Origin: Oscillospiraceae bacterium
GTDB lineage: Bacteria > Bacillota > Clostridia > Oscillospirales > Acutalibacteraceae
Reading direction: 5' to 3'
Assembly: GCA_015066015.1 (NCBI GenBank)
Contig: SVPE01000001.1
Coordinates: 124,001-188,000 of the forward strand
DNA: 64,000 nt
Shown here one piece after another: positions 19,116 to 28,695 of the stretch. The position numbers and the translations under genes were made by a program. The notes beneath the pieces were generated by a model, which saw only the letters and a program-made list of their open reading frames with translations, ran no database searches and was not told the DNA's origin. How positions within the stretch are numbered: the stretch's first letter is position 1; every line of letters begins with the position of its first letter.

Positions 19116-19505
19116 ATGAAAATAGCTGTAACACACCGTGGCGGAGAAGTTTTCCAGCACTTCGGTCATACAGAGCAATTCAAAATTTACGAGGTTGAAA
19201 ACGGCGAAATCAAAGCTATAAAGCTCGCTGACACTAACGGAAGCGGCCACGGAGCACTCGCAGGCTTTCTTAAGGATAACGGAGTTGATACAGTTATCTG
19301 CGGAGGTATCGGCGGTGGTGCACAGACGGCGCTTAAGGATGCGGGTATTACCCTTTACGGCGGTGTTCAGGGCAGTGCAGACGCAGCGGTTGTCGCTCTG
19401 CTTTCAGGTAAGCTTACCTTTAATCCCGACGTGCATTGCGACCATCACGACCATGAGCACGGTGAGGGCCACACCTGCGGTGAGCATGGCTGCGGCAATC
19501 ACTGA
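19116..19505 (+). CDS. NifB/NifX-type dinitrogenase iron-molybdenum cofactor family protein with His/Cys-rich tail
   Basis: MKIAVTHRGGEVFQHFGHTEQFKIYEVENGE...VICGGIGGGAQTALKDAGITLYGGVQGSADAAV; tail CDHHDHEHGEGHTCGEHGCGNH; SD aaggagg. Confidence 0.88.
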   Translation: MKIAVTHRGGEVFQHFGHTEQFKIYEVENGEIKAIKLADTNGSGHGALAGFLKDNGVDTVICGGIGGGAQTALKDAGITLYGGVQGSADAAVVALLSGKLTFNPDVHCDHHDHEHGEGHTCGEHGCGNH

Positions 19506-19553
19506 GATAAAATAATAAGTGTCTGTAATTAATCGCAGACCGTAAGTCAAAAC

Positions 19554-19599
19554 AAAAAAGCAGGTGTTTTCAGAGGTAGACCCGAAAACACCTGCTTTT
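19554..19599. terminator. bidirectional terminator between converging nifX-like and cdd genes
   Basis: AAAAAAGCAGGTGTTTTC...GAAAACACCTGCTTTT. Confidence 0.85.
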
Positions 19600-19612
19600 A
19601 TTTACTGTGTTT

Positions 19613-20011
19613 TTATTTTAAGCCGAAGCTATGGGGCAAAAGCTCCCCGAGGGAAAAGCTCTTGATTTCGTCACCGTCTTTTCCGAGGATAACGGTGAAA
19701 TCCCTGTCACAGAATTCAGCCATAACCTGTCTGCAGACTCCGCATGGCGTGCAGTAATCGGTAAAGCTGCCGTTAATCCCGCCGACAATTGCAATTTTCA
19801 GAAAATCTCTTTCACCCTCGCTTATTGCCTTGAAAAAGGCGGTTCTTTCCGCACAGCACGTGGGGGAGAAGGAGGCGTTTTCTATATTACAGCCCTGAAA
19901 AACCTTTCCGCTTTTTGTCATAAGTGCGGCGCCCACGCTGAAGTGAGAGTAAGGACAGTAGGATTTCTCTGCCGCCTCTTTTGCCTTTTGAACGAGCTTT
20001 TTGTCGGTCAT
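19613..20011 (-). CDS. cdd: cytidine deaminase
   Basis: CPYSHFSVGAAL, GCNIENASFSPTCCAERTA, CTPCGVCRQVMAEF zinc motifs. Confidence 0.95.
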   Translation of the reverse strand: MTDKKLVQKAKEAAEKSYCPYSHFSVGAALMTKSGKVFQGCNIENASFSPTCCAERTAFFKAISEGERDFLKIAIVGGINGSFTDYCTPCGVCRQVMAEFCDRDFTVILGKDGDEIKSFSLGELLPHSFGLK

Positions 20012-20015
20012 TTTA

Positions 20016-21188
20016 TCAGTCCTTTATAATCAGATTTTTAAAGCTTTCACCTGCTATGTCACAGTCTGTGCCGAAAATATCGGCTATTGTTTTTCCTATG
20101 TCGGCAAAGCTTTGTCTTGTGCCGAGGTTTACGGGCTTTATATCATTGCCGTAAATAAGCACGGGTACATACTCTCTTGAGTGGTCGGTGCTTTCGGTGG
20201 CAGGGTCGCAGCCGTGGTCTGCGGTGATAAAGAGTATATCGCTTTCCTTCATTTTTTCCATAAAGTCGCCGAGCCACTCATCAAATTCCGAAAGAGCCTT
20301 GGCGTAGCCGACTGCATCGTTTCTGTGCCCGTAATGCATATCGAAATCCACAAGATTCGTAAAGCAGAGACCGTAAAAGTCTGTTTCTGCCATCTCTTGC
20401 GTAAGCTCCATACCGTGTGCATTTGAGCATGTCGGCTTTGCTTCCTTTAAGCCCTTGCCTGCGAAAATATCATAAATTTTGCCTATGGGTATAACCTCAA
20501 TACCGCTTTTTGTAAGAACATCAATCAGGGTGTCCTCAGGCGGAAGCAGTGAAAAATCGTGGCGGTTTGCCGTTCTTCTGAAGTCGGGATATTCTCCCGT
20601 AAAAGGCCTGGCGATTACTCTGCCGACAGCGTGCTCACCTCTGAGGATTTCTCTTGCAGTGCGGCAGTAGCCGTAAAGCTCCTCAGGCGGTACAAGGCTT
20701 TCGTGAGCCGCAATCTGAAACACGCTGTCTGCCGAGGTGTAGACAATGAGCTTTCCTGTTTCAAGGTGCTCTTTCCCGTAGTCTTCGATTACCTTTGTGC
20801 CCGAGTATGGCTTGTTGCAAAGTATACCTCTGCCTGTTTTTTCTGAAAACTGACTGAGTATTTCCTCAGGAAAGCCGTTGGGATAAGTCGGAAAGGGCTT
20901 TTCGGATATGATACCCGCAATTTCCCAGTGACCTGTTGTGGTGTCCTTGCCCTTGCTTTTTTCACCGAGTCTGCCGTAAGCTCCGAGAGGTTCAGCCTCT
21001 TTTTCTCCGAAGCTGATTCCGTCGATGCCGAAAAGTCCCAGCTTTTTCATATTGGGGATATGAAGCTCCTTTTCCCTATAGCAGGAAAGCAGGGTATTGC
21101 TTCCCTCGTCGGAGTAAAGATGTGAGTCGGGCATTTCACCTATACCGAAGGAGTCGAGGACAATTAAAAATACACGCCTTTTATTCAT
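20016..21188 (-). CDS. deoB: phosphopentomutase
   Basis: RVFLIVLDSFGIGEMPD, GKDTTTGHWEIAG, ITADHGCDPATESTDHSREYVPVLIYG. Confidence 0.97.
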   Translation of the reverse strand: MNKRRVFLIVLDSFGIGEMPDSHLYSDEGSNTLLSCYREKELHIPNMKKLGLFGIDGISFGEKEAEPLGAYGRLGEKSKGKDTTTGHWEIAGIISEKPFPTYPNGFPEEILSQFSEKTGRGILCNKPYSGTKVIEDYGKEHLETGKLIVYTSADSVFQIAAHESLVPPEELYGYCRTAREILRGEHAVGRVIARPFTGEYPDFRRTANRHDFSLLPPEDTLIDVLTKSGIEVIPIGKIYDIFAGKGLKEAKPTCSNAHGMELTQEMAETDFYGLCFTNLVDFDMHYGHRNDAVGYAKALSEFDEWLGDFMEKMKESDILFITADHGCDPATESTDHSREYVPVLIYGNDIKPVNLGTRQSFADIGKTIADIFGTDCDIAGESFKNLIIKD

Positions 21189-21907
21189 TTGTCAAACCTC
21201 ACCGCAGTTTCAAGTGCGATTTTCATCATATCTGTAAAGGTGTTCTGTCTTTCCTCTGCGCTGCAGCTTTCACCTGAAAACGGCAGGTCAGAGATAGTGC
21301 ATATGGCAAGAGCTCTCTTTTTAAGGTGCATAGCGTTAAGATAAAGACCTGCCGCTTCCATTTCTACGGCAACGGAGCCTGCCTTTGCCCATTTTTTCAG
21401 GCTGTCCTCATCGGCATCGTAAAAGGTGTCAGAGGAAAGCAGATTGCCTACCTTAAGCTCAATGCCGATTTCTTTTGCACATTCGTCAGCAGCTCTGAGA
21501 AGCTCATAAGAGCAGGTGGGGGCAAGAGTGCCTGTTACACCGTACTGATTAAGATAAGCTGAGTTTGTGTTTGCGCCGATACCTGCAACAACATCACGGA
21601 GCTTTATGCCTTCGCCGATGCCGCCTGCAGAGCCGATGCGGATGATGTTTTCCACACCGAAAAAGCTGAACAGCTCATAAGAGTAAATACCGATTGAGGG
21701 GATTCCCATACCGCTTGCCATAACAGAAACCTTGTGTCCCTTGTAAAAGCCCGTATATCCCTGAATGTTTCTTACATTGTTGATGAGCACGGCATTTTCA
21801 AGGAAGGTTTCGGCAATCATTTTTGCCCTCAGGGGGTCGCCGGGCATAAGCACGGTTTTTGCAAAGCCGATGTCATCAAGCAGGTTTATATGTGGTGTGT
21901 TTGTCAT
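21185..21907 (-). CDS. deoD: purine-nucleoside phosphorylase
   Basis: TPHINLLDDIGFAKTVLMPGDPLRAKMIAETFLENA, GMGIPSIGIYSYELF, VEMEAAGLYLNA. Confidence 0.96.
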   Translation of the reverse strand: MTNTPHINLLDDIGFAKTVLMPGDPLRAKMIAETFLENAVLINNVRNIQGYTGFYKGHKVSVMASGMGIPSIGIYSYELFSFFGVENIIRIGSAGGIGEGIKLRDVVAGIGANTNSAYLNQYGVTGTLAPTCSYELLRAADECAKEIGIELKVGNLLSSDTFYDADEDSLKKWAKAGSVAVEMEAAGLYLNAMHLKKRALAICTISDLPFSGESCSAEERQNTFTDMMKIALETAVRFDK

Positions 21908-21954
21908 AAGTGCAGCTCCTTTTTAAAAAATACAAAACATTGAATGATCTGTTA

Positions 21955-22620
21955 TCAGTAACCGTGTCCCTCTTCATTTTTCACAAGCTTTACAATTCTG
22001 CTTGTGCCGAGTCTCGAAGCACCGAGTGTAAGCATGGCTTCTGCGTCCTCAAGGCTTGAAATTCCGCCTGCCGCCTTGATGAGAGTGCCTTTTTTTACGT
22101 GCTTGCTGAAAAGCTCAATATCCTCTCTTGTGGCGCCTGCCGTTGAAAAGCCTGTAGAGGTTTTGATATAGTCTGCCTTCGATTCGGAAACGATTTCACA
22201 CATTTTTATTTTTTCATCCTTTGTAAGAAGGCAGGTTTCGATGATAACCTTAAGGAGTCTTCCGTTACAGCCTTCCTTTACTTTGTTTATCTCCTCGAGG
22301 ATTTCGCCGTAGCGCTTTTCCTTGAGCATACCGATGTTGATTACCATATCGATTTCGTCGGCACCGTCCTTTACTGCCTCGGAAGCCTCAAAGGCTTTTA
22401 CTTTGGCTGTACTGTAGCCGTTGGGAAAGCCGATTACGGTGCAGATTTTAAGGCTCTCACCGACATATTCCTTTGCTCTTTTGACAAATGCGGGTGCAAT
22501 ACAGACGCTTGCGCAGCCATACTTTATTCCGTCATCGCAAAGAGCTCTGATATCATCCCAGGTTGCGCCCTGAGATAAAACTGTGTGGTCTACCTTGCTT
22601 AAAATTTCTTTTATATCCAT
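21955..22620 (-). CDS. deoC: deoxyribose-phosphate aldolase
   Basis: VDHTVLSQGATWDDI, GADEIDMVINIGMLK, YIKTSTGFSTAGAT, IKAAGGISSLEDA. Confidence 0.96.
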   Translation of the reverse strand: MDIKEILSKVDHTVLSQGATWDDIRALCDDGIKYGCASVCIAPAFVKRAKEYVGESLKICTVIGFPNGYSTAKVKAFEASEAVKDGADEIDMVINIGMLKEKRYGEILEEINKVKEGCNGRLLKVIIETCLLTKDEKIKMCEIVSESKADYIKTSTGFSTAGATREDIELFSKHVKKGTLIKAAGGISSLEDAEAMLTLGASRLGTSRIVKLVKNEEGHGY

Positions 22621-22769
22621 AGTTGTTGCCTCCGTATCATTTTTAGTTTCTCTTATTTAATATTATATATTCAAAGTAAAAAAGTCAAACAATTTGTTGA
22701 TAAATTATTGTAAAGGCGATAAAATTAGTTTATTATATATCTGAAGAAAAAAGAAAAGGAGAAAATCTG

Positions 22770-24674
22770 ATGGCAGACATTATTGTAACAAAGGATACTC
22801 AGCTTGGCGAAATTATGAAAACCCCTGCAGGCCACGATATTATTATGAAGGCGCTTTATTCTGTGGGCGTAAGCGGAGACGCGGTTAAAAAAGGCCCCCT
22901 TTCAAAGCTTACACTCGGAAAGCTGCAGAAGCTTACGGGCGGAAAAATTGATGACAGCTTCATAAATTCACTTCTCGGTATTCTCAATATCGAAAAGGAT
23001 GTACCTCTGACGGATGATTGCGAAATCGAAAAAAAGTGGTGGAAGGAGGCAGTCTTCTATCAGATTTATCCGCGCTCCTTCAAGGACAGTAACGGTGACG
23101 GTATCGGCGACATCAGAGGTATAATTGAAAAGCTCGACTACCTTAAGGAGCTTGGCGTGGACGCAATATGGTTCAGCCCGATGTACGATTCTCCCAACGA
23201 TGACAACGGCTACGATATCCGTGACTATGAAAAAATCATGGAGGAATTCGGTACAATGGAGGACTTCAACGACCTTGTTGAGGGACTTCACAAAAGGGAT
23301 ATGAAGGTTATTATGGATCTTGTAATCAATCACAGCTCCGATGAGCATGAGTGGTTTTCTTCAAGCGTAAGCGATCCCGATTCTCCGTATAAGGATTATT
23401 ATATCTGGCGTGACGGTGACGAAAACACCCCTCCCAACAACTGGGACTCGATCTTCAGCGGCTCAGCCTGGAATTATTACCCTGAAAGGAAGCAGTGGGC
23501 GCTTCATCTTTTCTCAAAAAAGCAGATGGACTTCAATTGGGAAAACGAAAGCCTCAGAAAAGATCTGTACGCTATGATCAACCGCTGGCTTGACAAGGGC
23601 GTTGACGGCTTCAGACTTGATGTTATCAGCTTTATTTCAAAGGTTGACGGACTTCCCGACGGTGACGAAACGGTCGGTGCGCTTATGGGCACAAAGGGCG
23701 TTGAGCACTACTTCTACGGCCCGAGACTTCATAAATATCTTCACGAAATGGCTGAAAATACCTTCAATAAGTACGATGCCTTCACTGTAGGCGAATGTCA
23801 GGGTACGGGTATAGAAATGAGTAAGCTTATGACCGGCGATTACAGAAAGGAGCTGAGCGTAGTCTTCTCCTTTGACCATGTTGAAAATCCGGGTAAAAAG
23901 CGTTTTTCAAAGTATAAGTATGACCTTCGCCCCATGGCAAAGGAGCTTGTAAACTGGCAGCTCAATTACGGAAATCACTGCTGGCCGACGGTCTTCTTTG
24001 AAAATCACGACACGACAAGAATGACAAGCAAGGTCTGCCCCGAAGGCTACTACAGAAACGAAGTAAGCAAGCTGCTCGGTCTTATGCAGATGACAATGAA
24101 GGGCTGTCCCTTTGTTTATCAGGGTCAGGAAATCGGTATGTGCAACGGCTCATTTACTGATATGAGCCAGATAAGAGATGTCGAATCCCTTAATTATTAC
24201 AGAGAAAACATTGCAAAGGGTAAAAAGGCAGAAAAGCTCCGTGAGGCAATTTTTGCCGGCACGAGAGACAACGGCAGAACACCTATGTGTTGGACAAAGG
24301 GCGAAAATGCAGGCTTTACAACGGGTACTCCCTGGCTTAAGCTTATCGACGAGTGCGACAGAATAAATGTTGAAGCTCAGGATAAGGATCCCTTCTCAGT
24401 GCTTAATTTCTACCGTGATGTAATAAGACTGCGTCACGAAAATTCTGCTCTTGTTTACGGTAAGTTCAGACTCGTGAATGAAAAATGGAAGGATGTGCTT
24501 ACATATTACCGTATTGGTGAAGAGGGCACCTTCTATATCGAGCTCAACCTTACCGACAAGCTGCAGAAAAAGCCTCTTTCAACGGACTGCTTTGAAAAGC
24601 TGCTTTCAAATATCAGCACCTCGAGGCAAAACGAGCTTGTACCCTATGAGGCAAGCATCTATAAGGTAAACTGA
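22770..24674 (+). CDS. GH13 alpha-glucosidase/oligo-1,6-glucosidase with ~80-aa N-terminal extra domain
   Basis: KKWWKEAVFYQIYPRSFKDSNGDGIGDIRGIIEKLDYLKELGVDAIWFSPMYDSPNDDNGYDI, DGFRLDVISFISK, FFENHDTTR. Confidence 0.93.
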   Translation: MADIIVTKDTQLGEIMKTPAGHDIIMKALYSVGVSGDAVKKGPLSKLTLGKLQKLTGGKIDDSFINSLLGILNIEKDVPLTDDCEIEKKWWKEAVFYQIYPRSFKDSNGDGIGDIRGIIEKLDYLKELGVDAIWFSPMYDSPNDDNGYDIRDYEKIMEEFGTMEDFNDLVEGLHKRDMKVIMDLVINHSSDEHEWFSSSVSDPDSPYKDYYIWRDGDENTPPNNWDSIFSGSAWNYYPERKQWALHLFSKKQMDFNWENESLRKDLYAMINRWLDKGVDGFRLDVISFISKVDGLPDGDETVGALMGTKGVEHYFYGPRLHKYLHEMAENTFNKYDAFTVGECQGTGIEMSKLMTGDYRKELSVVFSFDHVENPGKKRFSKYKYDLRPMAKELVNWQLNYGNHCWPTVFFENHDTTRMTSKVCPEGYYRNEVSKLLGLMQMTMKGCPFVYQGQEIGMCNGSFTDMSQIRDVESLNYYRENIAKGKKAEKLREAIFAGTRDNGRTPMCWTKGENAGFTTGTPWLKLIDECDRINVEAQDKDPFSVLNFYRDVIRLRHENSALVYGKFRLVNEKWKDVLTYYRIGEEGTFYIELNLTDKLQKKPLSTDCFEKLLSNISTSRQNELVPYEASIYKVN

Positions 24675-24734
24675 AAATAACTGAATAATAAACCGCCTTT
24701 TGATAATCATAGTAATATATGATTACATCAGGCG

Positions 24735-26363
24735 GTGATTTTTTTGTACAGACCACAGACTGTAAAAGAGATACTTATTAAAAGTGAGCAGATGTACAGA
24801 TATAACTGTGCCTTCACCTTTCTTTCCGATGAGGGCAAAAGAGTGGAGATAAGCTACAAAAAGCTGAAGGCGGATGTGGAAAGTATTGCACTGAGTCTTA
24901 TTCACGTGCTGAAGGCGCAGAATGAAAAGGCGGCAATAGTCTGCTATAACTGCTATGAGTGGTGTGTGTGTTATCTCGCCTGTCTTTATTCGGGAGTTGT
25001 TGCAGTGCCCCTTGACAGGGAGCTTTCTGGAAAGGACATGAGTGAAATTCTCTCCTTCGGGGAGGTGAAGCTTGTTTTCTGCGACAAAAGAAGCCGGGTC
25101 AAGCTGCAGGATAACAGGGAGCTCACCTTTATTGATATTGAGGGTGAAGAAGAGGGCAGCTTCAGCTCGCTTCTTGTAAAGGGTGATAAGCTGCGACGTG
25201 AAGGCTTCACCACGGAAAAAGGGCCCGACCCCGATGCACTTGCAGTAATGCTTTTCACATCGGGCACAACGGGAAGTCCTAAGGGTGTGATGCTTTCCAA
25301 CAGTAATCTTTGCAGCGACCTTTATCTTGTAAGCGGAAACATCAGGGCAAGGGATACGGATCGCACGCTTTCAATTTTACCTCTTCACCATACCTATGAG
25401 GCTATAGCTTTTCTTATGATGCTTTACTGCGGCGGAAGCATAGCCTTCTGCGGAGGCATACGTTACCTTTCAAGAGGCTTTTCCGTTTTTTCGCCGACGG
25501 TTTTTGTAACAGTGCCCCTTATACTTGAAAAGCTTCACGCAAGGTTTACAGGTGAGCTTGAAAAAATGGGCATGAAGCGCAGATTCCGTCTGCTTTCTGC
25601 TGTGTCCCAGGCTGTAAGCGAGGAAAATAAAAAGAAGATTTTTACTCCCATACACGAGTTTTTCGGCGGAAAGCTCAGAAAAATAATAGTCGGCGCCGCA
25701 CCGCTTCATAGTAACGTGGCAGAGGATTTCGAGCTTTTCGGATTTAAGGTGATTATTGGCTACGGCCTTACGGAGTGCTCGCCGATTGTAATATGCAACA
25801 GCATAGACGACAGGACTCCCGACAGCATCGGAAAGCCCCTTGCCGAAACCGAGGTTAAAATACGCCGCAGTGACAGCAAGGGAATAGGTGAGCTTCTTAT
25901 AAAGGGGCCTATGGTGATGAAGGGCTACTACAACAATGAAAAAGCCACCGCAGAGGTTTTCTCTGACGGCTGGTTCTGTACAGGTGATATGGGTTACCGC
26001 GACAGAAACGGCAGATATCATCTTACGGGCAGATGCAAGAATGTCATTGTCACAAAAAACGGCAAGAATATTTACCCCGAGGAGCTTGAGGAAAAGCTCG
26101 GCAGAAGCCCGCTTATAAAGGACTGTGTTGTTTACTGCGAGAAGGGGGAGATTCTGAGCTGCGAAATTCTGGCCGATGAGTCTGCTGCGGCACTCAAACT
26201 GAAAAGGGACTCTGTAAGTCAGGAGGACATAAAGTCACTTATTAACGAGACAATCAGAAATCTTAACCGCACCCTGCCGTCTTACAAAAGGATAAAGAAG
26301 GTAAGCATCAGAAAGGATGACTTTATAAGGACAACGACCCATAAAATAAAAAGAAAATATTGA
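24735..26363 (+). CDS. AMP-dependent synthetase/ligase (long-chain acyl-CoA synthetase-like)
   Basis: LFTSGTTGSPKGVMLSN, GYGLTECSPIV, GWFCTGDMGYRDRNGRYHLTGRCKNVIVTKNGKNIYPEELE. Confidence 0.92.
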   Translation: MIFLYRPQTVKEILIKSEQMYRYNCAFTFLSDEGKRVEISYKKLKADVESIALSLIHVLKAQNEKAAIVCYNCYEWCVCYLACLYSGVVAVPLDRELSGKDMSEILSFGEVKLVFCDKRSRVKLQDNRELTFIDIEGEEEGSFSSLLVKGDKLRREGFTTEKGPDPDALAVMLFTSGTTGSPKGVMLSNSNLCSDLYLVSGNIRARDTDRTLSILPLHHTYEAIAFLMMLYCGGSIAFCGGIRYLSRGFSVFSPTVFVTVPLILEKLHARFTGELEKMGMKRRFRLLSAVSQAVSEENKKKIFTPIHEFFGGKLRKIIVGAAPLHSNVAEDFELFGFKVIIGYGLTECSPIVICNSIDDRTPDSIGKPLAETEVKIRRSDSKGIGELLIKGPMVMKGYYNNEKATAEVFSDGWFCTGDMGYRDRNGRYHLTGRCKNVIVTKNGKNIYPEELEEKLGRSPLIKDCVVYCEKGEILSCEILADESAAALKLKRDSVSQEDIKSLINETIRNLNRTLPSYKRIKKVSIRKDDFIRTTTHKIKRKY

Positions 26364-26430
26364 CCATTCCGTTGAAAAGCAGGACGGTTTGTAGTATAAT
26401 AAAATGAATTTGACGAAAGGCGGTGAAATA

Positions 26431-28620
26431 ATGTCCGAAGAGCTTATGCTTGAGGGTACGGTAGAAGATATAGTGTACCGTAATCCCGAAAACGGTTACT
26501 GTGTAATAAATATAAGCCACGACAGAAACCTGGTTACTGCTGTGGGCATTATTCCTGCCTGTAATGCAGGCGAAAAGGTGAGGCTTTACGGAAGATGGAA
26601 GAATCACCCTACCTTCGGTACACAGTTTTCTGCCGAAAGGTGCGAAAGAAGTATGCCTGAAAGTGCCGCCGATATGCTCAGGTATCTTTCAGGCGGCTCA
26701 ATAAAGGGTATAGGCCCTGCTACTGCGAATAAGATAGTTGACCGCTTCGGTGACAGAAGCTTTGAGATTCTCGACAAGTTCCCCGAAAGACTCAGCGAAA
26801 TCAGGGGTATTTCAAGGGAAAAGGCTCTTGAAATGGGCAAGAGCTTCCGCAATGAATTTGCTGCAAGGCAAGTAATCATTGCTCTTGAAAAGTGGGGGCT
26901 TTCAGCCTCGGAGTCTCTTACGGCATACAAGGTTTTCGGCAGCAGCGCAGTAGAGAGAATCAATGAAAATCCCTATATTCTCTGCAGTGAGAAAATGGGG
27001 CTTCGCTTTGAAAGGGTAGACGAAATTGCCGGAAGCTTTCCTGTAAGAGTCAAGGACATTTTCCGTCACCGTGCGGGAATTTTACATATTTTAAGGCACA
27101 ATCTTTCAAACGGTCACACCTGCGTGCCCAGGGAAAAGCTGATTATCCCTGCCGCAGAGCTTCTCGGCACAGAGCGTGAAGAAACCCAACAGGTAATCGA
27201 CGACCTTATTGAGGACAGAGAGCTTGTGCAGGACTTTTTTGAGGAAAAGCCCTATATTTTTCTTACCGAGGAATATATCGACGAAAAAAGCATTGCCGAC
27301 AGAATAAAAATTATGCTCCGCTTTCCGCCTGCAAAGGGCAGAATAGGAGAAAAGGAAATTGATTCGGTTCAGGAAAAACGAGGCATCAGCTTTGAAGCAA
27401 AGCAGCGTCAGGCAATTCTTACTGCAGTAAATGACGGTCTTCTTGTGCTTACGGGCGGACCGGGTACCGGTAAAACAACGACCCTTAACGGCATACTTGA
27501 GCTTTTTGAAAAAAAGAAGCTCCGTGTGCTTCTTGCCGCACCTACGGGCAGAGCCGCAATGCGCATGAGCGAGGTTACGGGCAGACCTGCAAAAACCATT
27601 CACCGACTTCTTGAGGTTGAATGGGGCGAGGGCGATAAGCAGCATTTTACAAGAAATATGGAAAACCCCCTTGAGGCTGACGCGGTAATTATCGATGAGC
27701 TTTCAATGGTGGACACCCATGTGTTTGCTGCACTGCTTGATGCGCTTCCCTTAGGGTGCAGACTTGTTATGGTCGGAGACTCGGACCAGCTTCCTCCCGT
27801 CGGTGCAGGTAACGTACTGCAGGATATCATACGCTCAGAGCTTATTCCCGTTGTGGCACTTACGGAGGTTTTCAGGCAGAGCCTTGAAAGTCTCATTGTT
27901 ACAAATGCTCATCGCATAATAAAGGGCGAGTATCCCGAGCTGGGTGTAAAGGACAGAGACTTTTTCTTTATGCCGAGAAACGACGCTATGAGCTGTGCTC
28001 ATACAATTGTTGAGCTTTGTACGGGCAGACTCCCGAAGGCTTACGGATATGACCCCCTTGAGGATATACAGATAATCTGTCCGTCCAAGATGGGCGAAAC
28101 GGGTACAGTGCGTCTTAACACCGCAATGCAGCAGATACTCAATCCTCCCTCAAGGGACAAAGAGGAGATTGCAAGAGGCAGCCGCATCTTCCGCGAGGGA
28201 GACAAGGTAATGCAGATAAAGAATAATTACGACATTGTATGGACAAGAGGCAAGGAAACTCTTTCGGGTGTCTTCAACGGTGACATAGGCAGAATAATTG
28301 CAGTAAATCACAACGCGGGATTTCTCAAAATTCTTTTTGACACAAGAACGGCAATTTATCCCTTTGACAGTCTGAGTGAGCTGGAGCTCGCCTACGCCGT
28401 TACGGTGCACAAAAGTCAGGGCAGTGAGTTTGAGTGTGTTGTAATGCCCGTAAGCTTTCTTCCCGGGCAGCTTTGCTACCGTAATCTTCTTTATACGGCA
28501 GTTACAAGGGCTAAAAGCAGGCTTATTCTTGTCGGCTCCTCGGATGAGGTTTTTGCAATGGTCGACAACGATAAAAAAACACGCCGCTATTCGGCGCTTA
28601 AATATATGCTTAAAAAGTAA
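26431..28620 (+). CDS. recD2: RecD2-type ATP-dependent DNA helicase
   Basis: GPGTGKTTT Walker A, VIIDELSMVD, MVGDSDQLPPVGAGNVL, AYAVTVHKSQGSEF, NLLYTAVTRAKSRL; ATG at 26431 has SD. Confidence 0.93.
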   Translation: MSEELMLEGTVEDIVYRNPENGYCVINISHDRNLVTAVGIIPACNAGEKVRLYGRWKNHPTFGTQFSAERCERSMPESAADMLRYLSGGSIKGIGPATANKIVDRFGDRSFEILDKFPERLSEIRGISREKALEMGKSFRNEFAARQVIIALEKWGLSASESLTAYKVFGSSAVERINENPYILCSEKMGLRFERVDEIAGSFPVRVKDIFRHRAGILHILRHNLSNGHTCVPREKLIIPAAELLGTEREETQQVIDDLIEDRELVQDFFEEKPYIFLTEEYIDEKSIADRIKIMLRFPPAKGRIGEKEIDSVQEKRGISFEAKQRQAILTAVNDGLLVLTGGPGTGKTTTLNGILELFEKKKLRVLLAAPTGRAAMRMSEVTGRPAKTIHRLLEVEWGEGDKQHFTRNMENPLEADAVIIDELSMVDTHVFAALLDALPLGCRLVMVGDSDQLPPVGAGNVLQDIIRSELIPVVALTEVFRQSLESLIVTNAHRIIKGEYPELGVKDRDFFFMPRNDAMSCAHTIVELCTGRLPKAYGYDPLEDIQIICPSKMGETGTVRLNTAMQQILNPPSRDKEEIARGSRIFREGDKVMQIKNNYDIVWTRGKETLSGVFNGDIGRIIAVNHNAGFLKILFDTRTAIYPFDSLSELELAYAVTVHKSQGSEFECVVMPVSFLPGQLCYRNLLYTAVTRAKSRLILVGSSDEVFAMVDNDKKTRRYSALKYMLKK

Positions 28621-28695
28621 GTCTTCCTTGACAAAGTCGGGGAAAACAGGTAAAATTATCTGTACGGAAAATAATAAGAAAGGAAGCGTGAGGCT

